A stretch of 64,000 bases of DNA from Spirosoma profusum. Lineage in GTDB: Bacteria; Bacteroidota; Bacteroidia; Cytophagales; Spirosomataceae. Of the stretch, positions 35,184 to 43,144 are shown piece after piece (position 1 is the first letter of the stretch; each line of letters begins with the position of its first letter). The stretch is taken from contig NZ_JACWZY010000002.1 of assembly GCF_014699005.1 (NCBI RefSeq), positions 186,001 through 250,000 on the forward strand, given 5' to 3'. The notes beneath the pieces were generated by a model. The model saw only the letters and a program-made list of their open reading frames with translations, was not told where the DNA came from and searched no databases. A program made the position numbers and the translations under genes.

Positions 35184-35645
35184 TTAAAAAACGGCGTCAT
35201 GCGTAATTTCGACCGTTACGTTAGACCAGCGATTTTTTTCGATACGTATCGGAAAAATATTATTCTGCGAGTCATATAAATTAGCATACAACCCCTTCGG
35301 TTCACGTACCAGAAGAGAGTATTGACCTGTAGATAAAGTCAGACAGAATTTCCCGGCAGTATCAGATTTAACGGTTTTAATAGGCTTAGCGCTACGTACT
35401 GACCTAATAAAGCCATTTTCTCCCGCATCCACCATATTCATATTCAGCAGAGGGAAAATTAAGACTTCGCGCTGAACAGGTTGCGCTTCTGGAGTTTTCG
35501 CGTCGGGGCTAGGCATCTGATTACCTCGTTTGACAACTACCACACCACAAATGCCCTGCGTTGGCGCTTTCGAATGAAGTGGTTTTTGAGAACATGCCAA
35601 CGTAGCACTGAAAATGAGCGAAAATCCCAAAGTTACATAGTTCAT
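35184..35645 (-). CDS. Small predicted lipoprotein with a carboxypeptidase-regulatory-like fold
   Basis: The 153-residue protein has a lipoprotein-like leader (SLIFSATLACSQKP, lipobox ending at the cysteine), so it may be lipidated after cleavage. The body is a single beta-sandwich-like domain: ICGVVVVKRGNQMP at its start, then SDTAGKFCLTLSTGQYSLLV, the pattern of carboxypeptidase regulatory-like domains. Its function is unknown. It lies convergent to the last glycosyltransferase and is 21 bases downstream of ftsY on the same strand, so it may be co-transcribed with ftsY. ACGTA words are dense again here. Confidence 0.65.
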   Translation of the reverse strand: MNYVTLGFSLIFSATLACSQKPLHSKAPTQGICGVVVVKRGNQMPSPDAKTPEAQPVQREVLIFPLLNMNMVDAGENGFIRSVRSAKPIKTVKSDTAGKFCLTLSTGQYSLLVREPKGLYANLYDSQNNIFPIRIEKNRWSNVTVEITHDAVF

Positions 35646-35666
35646 GTAATTTCAGAAGAAATAGTA

Positions 35667-36632
35667 TTATTTCTTGAAAAACGAATCCACAAACTCCATC
35701 TTATTGAATGTTTGTAAATCGTCGATTTTTTCGCCGACACCGATATATTTTACTGGGATTTTAAACTGATCTGAAATACCAATGACTACACCACCTTTGG
35801 CAGTACCATCCAATTTAGTGATAGCCAGCGCCGACACTTCGGTGGCTTTTGTGAACTCTGTTGCCTGAATAAACGCGTTCTGCCCTGTTGAGCCATCAAG
35901 CACCAAAAGCACTTCATGTGGAGCATCTGGGGTAATTTTCTGCATGACGCGTTTGATCTTCGTCAACTCGTTCATGAGATTCACTTTTGTGTGCAACCGA
36001 CCGGCTGTATCAATTATCACTACGTCGGCACCCATATCCGTTGCTTTTTTGACGGCGTCGAAGGCAACGGCCGAAGGGTCGGTGTTCATGCCATGGGAGA
36101 TGACCGGCACACCTACACGGTCGCCCCAGAGCTTTAGCTGGTCGACAGCGGCTGCTCGGAACGTATCACCCGCACCCAAAACAACCTGCTTCCCTCGTTT
36201 GTGAAATTGGGCGGCTAATTTGCCAATGGTTGTCGTTTTTCCTACTCCGTTTACACCAACCACCATAATAACGTAAGGTTTTTTATTGGCTGGTAGAGCA
36301 AAATCGTCCGTTTCCAACTTGCCATTTATATCTGATTTATCAGAAAGCAGTGCGGCAATTTCTTCGCGTAGAATACGATCTAATTCATCTGTACCCATGT
36401 ATTTGTCACGAGCAACGCGCTCTTCGATACGTCGGATAATTTTAACCGTTGTCTCTACTCCTACATCCGACGAAATAAGGACGTTTTCAACTTCGTCGAG
36501 TACCTCTTCATCAACGGTTGATTTACCTACAACTGCCCGCCCAAGCTTAGAGAAAAAACTGTCTTTTGTTTTCTCCAGACCCTTGTCGAGCGTTTCTTTC
36601 TTTTCTTTTGAGAAAAAACCAAATAAAGCCAT
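35667..36632 (-). CDS. ftsY: Signal recognition particle receptor FtsY
   Basis: The 321-residue GTPase docks ribosome-SRP complexes at the membrane for co-translational insertion. The N domain occupies residues 20-105, after a short basic N-terminus (MALFGFFSKEKKETLDKGLE). The G domain has GVNGVGKTTTIGKLA, DTFRAAAVDQL, DTAGRLHTKVNLM and TKLDGTAKGG. The long acidic A domain of E. coli FtsY is missing, as is usual in this phylum. It lies downstream of rpmG and the DUF4295 gene but is separated from them by a terminator-like hairpin (36737-36780), so it may have its own promoter. Confidence 0.96.
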   Translation of the reverse strand: MALFGFFSKEKKETLDKGLEKTKDSFFSKLGRAVVGKSTVDEEVLDEVENVLISSDVGVETTVKIIRRIEERVARDKYMGTDELDRILREEIAALLSDKSDINGKLETDDFALPANKKPYVIMVVGVNGVGKTTTIGKLAAQFHKRGKQVVLGAGDTFRAAAVDQLKLWGDRVGVPVISHGMNTDPSAVAFDAVKKATDMGADVVIIDTAGRLHTKVNLMNELTKIKRVMQKITPDAPHEVLLVLDGSTGQNAFIQATEFTKATEVSALAITKLDGTAKGGVVIGISDQFKIPVKYIGVGEKIDDLQTFNKMEFVDSFFKK

Positions 36633-36653
36633 AATGCTGATAGTGAATTGTCA

Positions 36654-36720
36654 GAGTCATTAGTCGATAGTTGTTAGCATCAAACACTGACGACTATCGA
36701 CTCCTGACTGTCGACTAATT
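36654..36720. repeat. TAGTCG-type quasi-palindrome upstream of ftsY (family C)
   Basis: TTAGTCGATAGTTGTTAG is followed by CTGACGACTATCGACT and TGTCGACTAA, giving an imperfect stem of about 20 pairs. It lies between ftsY and the DUF4295 terminator and shares its words with the other family C elements. Confidence 0.6.
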
Positions 36721-36736
36721 TCAACAAAGCTATAAC

Positions 36737-36780
36737 AAAAAAAGTCCCACAAAGCCAACAAAGGCTGTGGGACACTTTTT
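36737..36780 (-). terminator. Terminator after the rpmG-DUF4295 pair
   Basis: On the minus strand GTCCCACAGCC pairs with GGCTTTGTGGGAC (one small internal loop), followed by a run of seven T. It lies between the DUF4295 and ftsY genes. Confidence 0.88.
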
Positions 36781-36812
36781 ATGATTGTACGGATACAATG
36801 AATCAGAAAAAC

Positions 36813-36968
36813 TTACGATTTCAGCGCGTTCTGAACTTCATCAATCGGAACCATTTCTTCTTTGAAGGTGTACGCGCCCGTTTTAGGCGACTTTACGGCT
36901 TTGATAATCTTGGCAAATGCCTTACCGTTATCCTTCGTTTTCAGGGTTGCAACTACCTTTTTTGCCAT
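36813..36968 (-). CDS. DUF4295 small basic protein (ribosome-operon neighbour)
   Basis: This 51-residue protein begins MAKKVVATLKTKDNGKAFAK and ends VPIDEVQNALKS; nine lysines lie in the first 30 residues. The sequence matches DUF4295, a family restricted to Bacteroidota that is nearly always next to rpmG and ftsY. A ribosome-linked role is suggested by size, charge and position, but none has been shown to my knowledge. The ATG is at 36966-36968 and the stop at 36813-36815. It is 74 bases downstream of rpmG, with a repeat in between. Confidence 0.88.
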   Translation of the reverse strand: MAKKVVATLKTKDNGKAFAKIIKAVKSPKTGAYTFKEEMVPIDEVQNALKS

Positions 36969-36971
36969 GGT

Positions 36972-37042
36972 CTATATAGTCGTTAGTAGTCAGTCGTTAG
37001 TCGACAGTCATTAAAGACCAGCGACCAGCGACTATTAACTGA
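36972..37042. repeat. TAGTCG-type quasi-palindrome between rpmG and DUF4295 (family C)
   Basis: TAGTCGTTAGTAGTCAGTC and CGTTAGTCGACAGTC are followed by GACCAGCGACTATTAACTG. The arms pair imperfectly. It occupies almost the whole gap between the two small genes. Confidence 0.55.
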
Positions 37043-37228
37043 TTACTTAATTTCTTTATGCAAGGTAACTTTTTTCAGGAACGGATTATACTTTTTCCGT
37101 TCGATACGAGCCGGGGTATTTTTCCGGTTTTTCGTCGTAATATACCGGGACATGCCGGGTACACCGCTGTCTTTCTGCTCGGTGCATTCCAGAATAACCT
37201 GTATTCTATTGGCGCCTTTCTTTGCCAT
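37043..37228 (-). CDS. rpmG: 50S ribosomal protein L33
   Basis: The ATG at 37226-37228 gives 61 residues ([18 protein letters not shown]), the normal size; upstream in-frame codons lie before the likely transcription start. [13 protein letters not shown] and [20 protein letters not shown] are typical of L33. L33 sits in the large subunit near the E site. Only one cysteine (ECTEQ) is present, so this is a zinc-free form. In many Bacteroidota rpmB precedes rpmG; it is not here, since the next gene upstream (nuoD) is on the other strand. Confidence 0.95.
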   Translation of the reverse strand: MAKKGANRIQVILECTEQKDSGVPGMSRYITTKNRKNTPARIERKKYNPFLKKVTLHKEIK

Positions 37229-37258
37229 CGCTAAAGTCTGTTTTCTCGATAAGGAGCG

Positions 37259-37266
37259 CAAAGGTA
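37259..37266 (-). promoter_or_regulatory. Promoter -7 element (TACCTTTG) for rpmG
   Basis: The minus strand reads TACCTTTG, an exact TAnnTTTG match, 31 bases upstream of the rpmG ATG. Confidence 0.6.
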
Positions 37267-37387
37267 CGAAATACCTTTGATTTCGTCAATAGATGATTTA
37301 GAAAAACAATGATTTCTACTACGTTAGCCCGAAAAAAAGGAAAGTTTTTGGCTTTCGGGCGTTCCCTTTCGACCTTTGGGCCTAATC

Positions 37388-38608
37388 ATGATCATGCAGA
37401 AAATTCAATACGAGTATGCTCCCGGCCATTTTCGGGCGTCTGAACCGAATTTGCGTCGGCCCGAAACGCTGGCTGAAGGTGAAATGATTCTGAATATGGG
37501 GCCGCAACACCCGTCTACACACGGCGTGCTACGTCTCGAAGTGGTTACCGATGGCGAAATCATTGTCGACGTAGTACCGCACGTGGGTTATCTCCACCGT
37601 TGTTTTGAAAAACACGCCCAGTCACTTCCATTCAACCAAACCATTCCGTTTGTCGACCGACTTGATTATCTGGCCGCTATGAATTGCGAACACGCGTTTG
37701 TGATGGGCGTTGAAAAAATGTTGGGCATTCAGAACGACATTCCGAAGCGTACTGAATACATCCGGGTGTTAGTAGCTGAGCTAAATCGAATTGCCGCCCA
37801 CTTTGTAGGCATCGGTACGTATGCGCTCGATATTGGCGCTTATACGCCGTTCCTATGGCTCATGCGTGATCGTGAGCATATCCAGCGGATGCTTGAATGG
37901 CTAAGTGGCGCCCGAATGCTTTACAACTACATCTGGGTAGGCGGACTTTTCTACGACCTTCCGGTTGGTTTTGAGGAGCGTTGTCGAGAGTTTGTTACGT
38001 ATCTGAGACCCAAACTACTTGAATTACAGCAACTGGTCATCGAGAATGTAATATTTGTGAAACGTACCGCCAACGTGGGCGTGCTGCCGCTGAACGTAGC
38101 GATTAACTACGGCTGCACTGGTCCTATGCTACGTGGCTCGGGGCTACGTTACGATTTGCGCCGGGTTGATGGTTACTCGGTTTATCCTGAACTGGATTTT
38201 GACGTACCGATCGGTGAAGGAAAAATGGGGGCCGTCGGTGATTGCTGGGACCGTAACTACGTCCGGGTGCAGGAATGTCATGAATCCATACGTATCATCG
38301 AACAATGCCTCGATAAACTAATAGGCCCCCACAAACGGACGCGCGACTATGATCCTCAGGCAGTAGTGCCCAAGAAAATTCGGCCGAAAGCGATGGATTT
38401 TTATGCTCGTGCCGAAAGTGCCAAAGGCGAACTGGGCTTTTTCTTCCGAACCGATGGCCGTTCCGACGTACCGGTACGATGCAAAGCGCGTTCATGTTGC
38501 TTTCACAATTTATCAGTTATCAGCGAAATTACTCGGGGTGCCATGCTGGCCGATTTGGTCGCCGTAATTGGCTCCATCGACGTAGTGATGGGGGAAGTTG
38601 ATAGATAA
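37388..38608 (+). CDS. nuoD: NADH-quinone oxidoreductase subunit D
   Basis: The protein has about 406 residues from the ATG at 37388 (another ATG lies at 37394, and a TTG at 37376). It is a core peripheral-arm subunit of complex I, forming part of the quinone site with Nuo[32 protein letters not shown] and [15 protein letters not shown] are diagnostic, as is [15 protein letters not shown] and the C-terminal [13 protein letters not shown]. The rest of the nuo operon is not in the window: the neighbours are rpmG (opposite strand) and hpt (convergent). It may be a single detached subunit or a second copy. Confidence 0.95.
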   Translation: MIMQKIQYEYAPGHFRASEPNLRRPETLAEGEMILNMGPQHPSTHGVLRLEVVTDGEIIVDVVPHVGYLHRCFEKHAQSLPFNQTIPFVDRLDYLAAMNCEHAFVMGVEKMLGIQNDIPKRTEYIRVLVAELNRIAAHFVGIGTYALDIGAYTPFLWLMRDREHIQRMLEWLSGARMLYNYIWVGGLFYDLPVGFEERCREFVTYLRPKLLELQQLVIENVIFVKRTANVGVLPLNVAINYGCTGPMLRGSGLRYDLRRVDGYSVYPELDFDVPIGEGKMGAVGDCWDRNYVRVQECHESIRIIEQCLDKLIGPHKRTRDYDPQAVVPKKIRPKAMDFYARAESAKGELGFFFRTDGRSDVPVRCKARSCCFHNLSVISEITRGAMLADLVAVIGSIDVVMGEVDR

Positions 38609-38613
38609 TTTCA

Positions 38614-38654
38614 AAGAGTGAAAAACCTACCGGATGGTTTCGCTCTTTCACTCA
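38614..38654. terminator. Weak hairpin between nuoD and hpt
   Basis: AAAGAGTGAAAAACC pairs with GGTTTCGCTCTTT with one mismatch. It lies between convergent genes and could serve both strands. Confidence 0.45.
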
Positions 38655-38673
38655 TTCGCACTTTCGCTCTTTT

Positions 38674-39204
38674 TTAACTCTCCAGAACCAGAATATTCGG
38701 CGTATTTCGGCCTAATCCGTCGTAATCCAGGCCATATCCGAGTACAAATCGGTTTTCAATCGAGAAACCAACGTAGTGTAAGTCGAGCGGTTTTTGCAGG
38801 GCTTCGGGTTTGAACAGCAACGTAGCAATGGTAAGTGAGGCTGGTCCCTGCTGCTGCAACTGATCACAGAGGTCAAAAAGTGTTCGACCCGTGTCTACAA
38901 TATCTTCTACAACAATTAAATCACGACCTTCGACGGATTGGCTAAGTCCCAGAATCTGCTTGAGTTGACCTGTCGATTCGGTGCCCTGATACGATGAAAC
39001 ACGAAGAAACGTGATTTCGCAGGGGATAGTCAGGTGCTTCATTAAATCGGCGGCAAACAAAAAGGCTCCGTTGAGCACTACAACCAATAAAGGCTTCTTG
39101 TCGGCGTATTCCTGATTGATTTGTTCGGCCAATTCCTGAATCCGTGTCTGAATGGCTTCAGCTTCAATAAACGGAACAAACGTTTTATTGTTGACAGTTA
39201 TCAT
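38674..39204 (-). CDS. hpt: Hypoxanthine phosphoribosyltransferase
   Basis: The 176-residue enzyme makes IMP or GMP from hypoxanthine or guanine and PRPP (purine salvage). The PRPP loop is LIVVEDIVDTGRTLFDLCDQ; the flexible-loop region is TFLRVSSYQGTESTG; the purine-binding end is NRFVLGYGLDYDGLGRNTP. The ATG is at 39202-39204 and a TATCTTTG -7 element lies 20 bases upstream. It is monocistronic and convergent with nuoD. Confidence 0.95.
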   Translation of the reverse strand: MITVNNKTFVPFIEAEAIQTRIQELAEQINQEYADKKPLLVVVLNGAFLFAADLMKHLTIPCEITFLRVSSYQGTESTGQLKQILGLSQSVEGRDLIVVEDIVDTGRTLFDLCDQLQQQGPASLTIATLLFKPEALQKPLDLHYVGFSIENRFVLGYGLDYDGLGRNTPNILVLES

Positions 39205-39223
39205 AGCAATGTTTGCGGGGCCG

Positions 39224-39231
39224 CAAAGATA
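39224..39231 (-). promoter_or_regulatory. Promoter -7 element (TATCTTTG) for hpt
   Basis: Read on the minus strand, TATCTTTG matches TAnnTTTG exactly. Only about 13 bases would remain between the transcription start and the ATG. Confidence 0.6.
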
Positions 39232-39333
39232 CGTTGCCAGGTAGGTGTGGACAAAAAAACAATCGAAAAATACAGAACTGCAAACGTAGTGACCCTCAAA
39301 TACGTTGATATACCAATAAAACTATTAGACGGA

Positions 39334-40548
39334 ATGAAAACAATATTGTTGACGGTATGGCTAGTGGGACTGGCAGCAATAGCACAGGCCCAGCTCTATG
39401 ACCCGTCGGCGTTTGATAAAAAATACGACGGATTGCTCAAACACCCCGGCGTTCAGATTGAGTCGGCGGAAGCCATTAATCTGATGTACAACTATAAGTT
39501 TTACGATGCCGACAAGGAATTCCGGTGGCTACGACTGAGGTATCCGAAACACCCCATGCCTTATTTTTTGATGGGCCTGGCCGAATGGTGGAAAATTGTG
39601 CCAAACACCGACGTAACAGATTATGACGACCGCTGTCTGGCGCTTATGGATACGACCATTACGTTGGCCGAAAAAATGTACGACGATAGCGATAATAAGC
39701 TGGAACCTGCCTTTTTTCTGGCTGGAGCCTACGCTTTTAAAAGTCGATTATATTCGGAACGTAAGAAGTGGACTAAAGCGACTTTCGCAGGAAAAAATGC
39801 GCTGAAATATTTTGAAAAATGTAAAGGCAATGCCGATTTCAGTCCAGAGCTACTTTTTGGCGATGGCATGTATGATTACTACGCCCAATGGATTCCCGAA
39901 AATTATCCGTTGCTGAAACCGATCCTGATGTTTTTCCCGAAAGGAAATAAAGCATCTGGCATCAAAGAATTAGAAAAAACGGCCAATACGGCGTTCTATA
40001 CCCGCGTAGAAGCCCGCTACTTTCTGATTCAGATTTACAGCATGGAGAACCAGTACGACAAAGCCTTCGAGATGTCGAAATACATGCACGAGCAGTATCC
40101 CGATAATCCATTTTTCGAGCGTTACTATGCTCGGTCGGCGTTTGTGATAGGGAAATTAAACGAAGCCGAACGTATTTGTAAAGATATGATGGCCAAGATT
40201 GAACGTAGTCAATCTGGGTATGAGGGCGTGAGTGGACGTACAGCTGCCTATATTCTGGCCTACATTAATCATTTTTTCTATAAGCAGAACTCGGAAGCGA
40301 AAATCTATTACCAGAAGGCTATTGATTACGCCAAACAGACGAATTCAACCAACGCAGGTTATTATTGGTCGTCAGTGCTGGGGCTGGCAAAAATCGCTAC
40401 TGATGAGAAAAATTACGATTTAGCCCAGACGTATTTTAAGGAGGTAATGGACAAAGCCGAGAAGAAATCCAGCCAATATAAAGAAGCTAAAAAAGCCCTG
40501 GACGACGCCAAGAAACAACGTAGAGAAGAACGCCGGAAGCGGAGATAG
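39334..40548 (+). CDS. Secreted tetratricopeptide-repeat protein
   Basis: The ATG at 39334 gives 404 residues and a signal peptide (TILLTVWLVGLAAIAQA); the longer frame back to 39121 would run through the hpt promoter and is rejected. The body is helical, with TPR-like pairs such as AYILAYINHFFYKQNSEAKI and LAQTYFKEVMDKAEKKSSQY, and ends in a very basic tail (KKQRREERRKRR). The fold suggests a protein-protein interaction role in the envelope; the partner is unknown. It converges with the Lrp gene and is separated from it by a palindrome. Confidence 0.75.
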   Translation: MKTILLTVWLVGLAAIAQAQLYDPSAFDKKYDGLLKHPGVQIESAEAINLMYNYKFYDADKEFRWLRLRYPKHPMPYFLMGLAEWWKIVPNTDVTDYDDRCLALMDTTITLAEKMYDDSDNKLEPAFFLAGAYAFKSRLYSERKKWTKATFAGKNALKYFEKCKGNADFSPELLFGDGMYDYYAQWIPENYPLLKPILMFFPKGNKASGIKELEKTANTAFYTRVEARYFLIQIYSMENQYDKAFEMSKYMHEQYPDNPFFERYYARSAFVIGKLNEAERICKDMMAKIERSQSGYEGVSGRTAAYILAYINHFFYKQNSEAKIYYQKAIDYAKQTNSTNAGYYWSSVLGLAKIATDEKNYDLAQTYFKEVMDKAEKKSSQYKEAKKALDDAKKQRREERRKRR

Positions 40549-40554
40549 AAGAGG

Positions 40555-40618
40555 AATGTATGAGGTAGGATATATGATGTAATGGTTAAAATTCATCATG
40601 TATCCTACCTCATACATT
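40555..40618. terminator. Hairpin between convergent TPR and Lrp genes
   Basis: AATGTATGAGGTAGGATA is the exact inverse of the sequence ending at 40618, and TATGATG/CATCATG extend it inward. It fills the 71-base gap between two stop codons and can serve both strands. Confidence 0.75.
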
Positions 40619-40619
40619 A

Positions 40620-41090
40620 TCAAGGAATAGGCAACACTTTGCTTTCTTTGAAAGTCGACATAATTACCATCGTTTGAGTATTGGCTACCTCGTCGATTTC
40701 GTTGATGACATCGAGCATAAGTCCCTGATACGAGGCAATGTCTTTGGCAATTACTTTCAGTAGAAAATCACCTGAACCCGTGATGTGGTGGCATTCGATG
40801 ATTTCAGGAATTTCATTAACCCGCTTCACAAACGACATGGTCGTGTCTTTTTTGTGACCAACCAGCGTAACCATAACAAAGGTTGTGACACCAAGACCAA
40901 TTTTCTCCCGGTTTAGCTGTGCGTGATAGCTCTGGATGATGCCAGATGTTTCTAATTTTTTTACGCGCTCCAGCGTAGGTGCCGGTGAAAGACCAATTTC
41001 TTTCGATAGCTGAGCGTTGGTAATTTTTGCGTTGGCTTGCAGAATTTCTAAAACATTACGATCTATCTGATCTAACTTCTGACTGGACAT
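40620..41090 (-). CDS. Lrp/AsnC family transcriptional regulator
   Basis: The 156-residue protein has an N-terminal helix-turn-helix (DRNVLEILQANAKITNAQLS, LSPAPTLERVKKLE) and a C-terminal RAM/AsnC ligand domain (GLGVTTFVMVTLVGHKKDTT; ITGSGDFLLKVIAKDIASYQ). Family members sense amino acids and control their metabolism, and form dimers and octamers. A -7 element lies at 41134-41141. The divergent neighbour across a 351-base gap encodes a glycosidase; control of that gene is possible but not shown. Confidence 0.92.
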   Translation of the reverse strand: MSSQKLDQIDRNVLEILQANAKITNAQLSKEIGLSPAPTLERVKKLETSGIIQSYHAQLNREKIGLGVTTFVMVTLVGHKKDTTMSFVKRVNEIPEIIECHHITGSGDFLLKVIAKDIASYQGLMLDVINEIDEVANTQTMVIMSTFKESKVLPIP

Positions 41091-41133
41091 AGATAGGATT
41101 GCCTGTTGAAATAAATGTGTTTACAGAGCGATG

Positions 41134-41141
41134 CAAAACTA
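41134..41141 (-). promoter_or_regulatory. Promoter -7 element (TAGTTTTG) for the Lrp gene
   Basis: On the minus strand TAGTTTTG fits TAnnTTTG exactly, 44 bases upstream of the ATG. Confidence 0.5.
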
Positions 41142-41412
41142 CTATCTTTTGCAATAGAAAATTCTTAAAAACTAATGAATTTTAAAAAAAATCGAAACAA
41201 ATATTGCCTATATCCCTATTAAGCGGCACAATATTAAGGTAATTGCTACGTATGCAAAATGTGTTTTTTTACACGTAATAGCGTTAAGATTGCTACTAAC
41301 TCCCTTAAAATTTACCTGTAACCCGAAAATAGACTTTCGAAATATTTCCTATAGAGACGTAACATATCAGAAAAAGCAACCAATGACCAACAGATTTATT
41401 AATCACTGTCGT

Positions 41413-41420
41413 TACTTTTG
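41413..41420 (+). promoter_or_regulatory. Promoter -7 element (TACTTTTG) for the glycosidase gene
   Basis: TACTTTTG matches TAnnTTTG exactly and lies 21 bases before the ATG at 41442; a T-rich ATTTATT sits about 20 bases upstream of it. Confidence 0.6.
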
Positions 41421-41441
41421 TTAGTTAACCCGTTCTAGCTG

Positions 41442-43133
41442 ATGCGCCCAATTGCGTACATCCTACTAGTTTTCTACGTAGTTATTAGTTGCCGCCCTGC
41501 CAAACCCGTTGTTACCCAGAGAACGCCCGCCCGGCCAGCAAGGCCCGTGGCTGCGAAGCCTGCTCCGGCAAAACCCGCACCAACCAAATCGCCGACGCCG
41601 AAATCAACTCAACCGGCCGTAGTAGCTATTGATACGCTCGGACCAGAAGAACCACCGATGTACATAACACCAGCCCCTCCAAAACGTGAGTTTCGGGCGG
41701 TTTGGATTGCAACTATCGACAATCTTGATTGGCCGAGCAAAAAGGGCCTCCCAGTTGCTCAGCAACAAAAGGAGATTGTTGATATGTTCGATAAATACCA
41801 ACAGATGGGTATCAACGCTGTAGTTGTACAGATTCGGGCGGCAGCCGATGCCTTTTATGCGAAAAGCTCAGAACCGTGGTCGGAATGGCTGACGGGTCGG
41901 CAAGGACTGGCGCCTGAACCGTTTTATGACCCCATGGAATTTATGATTGACGAGGCTCACCAGCGCGGCATAGAATTCCATGCCTGGTTCAACCTCGACC
42001 GCGCTACGTTTAGCAAATACTCCAGCGTAGCACCTACCAATATTTCGAATCTCAAACCGCAATGGATGTTGAAATACGGCGGCAAAAAGCTCTTTAATCT
42101 GGGATTGCCCGACGTTCGCTCATACATCGCGGGTTTAGTAGCCAACGTAGTGCGTGAGTATGACGTAGATGGTATTCATTTCGACGACTATTTTTATCCG
42201 TATGCTGAGCCAGGACAGGTTTTGAATGACGATAGTACGTATAAAGCCAATTTCAACGGCATGAAAAAGGGCGACTGGCGACGCGATAACGTCAACAAGC
42301 TTGTTGTTGAGTTACGTGATTCTATTCGGGAAAATAAGCCCTGGGTGAAGTTCGGAATCAGTCCGTTTGGCATCTGGAAAAATCAGGCAAATGATCCTGA
42401 TGGTTCGGCAACAAACGGCGGACAATCGTACTACGAAAACTACGCCGATTCGCGGAAGTGGGTGCGTGAGGGACTCATTGATTACATCGTGCCGCAGGTA
42501 TATTTTAGTTCAGGATTTAGTCGGGTGCGTTACAAAACCCTGGTTGATTGGTGGGTACGTAATTGTAGTATCGGAAATTGTCAGTTGTATATCGGCCATG
42601 CTGTCTATCGGGTAGGGAAGGGCTCTGAACGTGACCCTTCCTGGTGGCGACCTTCCGAATTTCCTGACCAGATGCGTTATAATCGGCAACAGCCAAAAGT
42701 CCAGGGAAGCGTGTTTTTCAGTGCGAGAAATTTGCGCATGAATCCAATGGCTATCTGCGACTCGCTGCAAAACAATTTTTACCGCCATACCGCTTTAGTG
42801 CCCACCATGCCCTGGCTGGACAGCATTCCGCCACTTCCTCCACACAACCTGAAAGCAGCTATTACGGCGGAGGGAATCGAAGTATTCTGGGAGAAATCAA
42901 AAGAAGCATCTGATGGCGATGAAGCCAATAATTACTTGGTATATCGCTTTGAAGGACGACGCCCAGCGATACGTATCAATGATCCACGCTACATTGTTGC
43001 TCGCTGTATTGGTGAATCGACTACGCGGTTTGTGGATAAAACAGCCGATCCCAAAAAGAAATACACCTACGTAGTAACTGCCCTCGACCGCCTTCAGAAT
43101 GAAAGCAGCGAAGTCCGTGTGAGAGTCCAGTAG
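41442..43133 (+). CDS. GHL10-type glycoside hydrolase lipoprotein (family 10 glycosylhydrolase)
   Basis: The 563-residue protein has a lipoprotein leader (YILLVFYVVISC, Cys17) and a Pro/Ala/Lys-rich linker to about residue 60. The TIM barrel of the GHL10 (DUF187/YngK) group follows: FRAVWIATIDNLDWPSKKGL, IEFHAWFNLDRATF, VDGIHFDDYFYPYAEPG and VKFGISPFGIWKNQ. The last 90 residues are a fibronectin-type III-like domain (AAITAEGIEVFWEKSKEASD). Related enzymes act on bacterial cell-wall or sugar polymers, but the substrate is unknown. It is probably anchored at the outer membrane. The start ATG is 21 bases after a -7 element. Confidence 0.85.
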   Translation: MRPIAYILLVFYVVISCRPAKPVVTQRTPARPARPVAAKPAPAKPAPTKSPTPKSTQPAVVAIDTLGPEEPPMYITPAPPKREFRAVWIATIDNLDWPSKKGLPVAQQQKEIVDMFDKYQQMGINAVVVQIRAAADAFYAKSSEPWSEWLTGRQGLAPEPFYDPMEFMIDEAHQRGIEFHAWFNLDRATFSKYSSVAPTNISNLKPQWMLKYGGKKLFNLGLPDVRSYIAGLVANVVREYDVDGIHFDDYFYPYAEPGQVLNDDSTYKANFNGMKKGDWRRDNVNKLVVELRDSIRENKPWVKFGISPFGIWKNQANDPDGSATNGGQSYYENYADSRKWVREGLIDYIVPQVYFSSGFSRVRYKTLVDWWVRNCSIGNCQLYIGHAVYRVGKGSERDPSWWRPSEFPDQMRYNRQQPKVQGSVFFSARNLRMNPMAICDSLQNNFYRHTALVPTMPWLDSIPPLPPHNLKAAITAEGIEVFWEKSKEASDGDEANNYLVYRFEGRRPAIRINDPRYIVARCIGESTTRFVDKTADPKKKYTYVVTALDRLQNESSEVRVRVQ

Positions 43134-43144
43134 GGAACGTATCG

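Larger units (their letters stand above)
41091..41441. other. AT-rich divergent regulatory region
   Basis: This 351-base gap lies between the Lrp gene and the divergent glycosidase lipoprotein gene. It holds a -7 element for each direction (41134-41141 minus; 41413-41420 plus) and no gene. Poly-A/T tracts (around 41150-41200) and no strong inverted repeat are seen. Confidence 0.6.

Noticed and set aside
39121..39333. Longer N-terminus of the TPR protein
   Set aside because: It would overlap hpt and its promoter; the ATG at 39334 gives a normal signal peptide.
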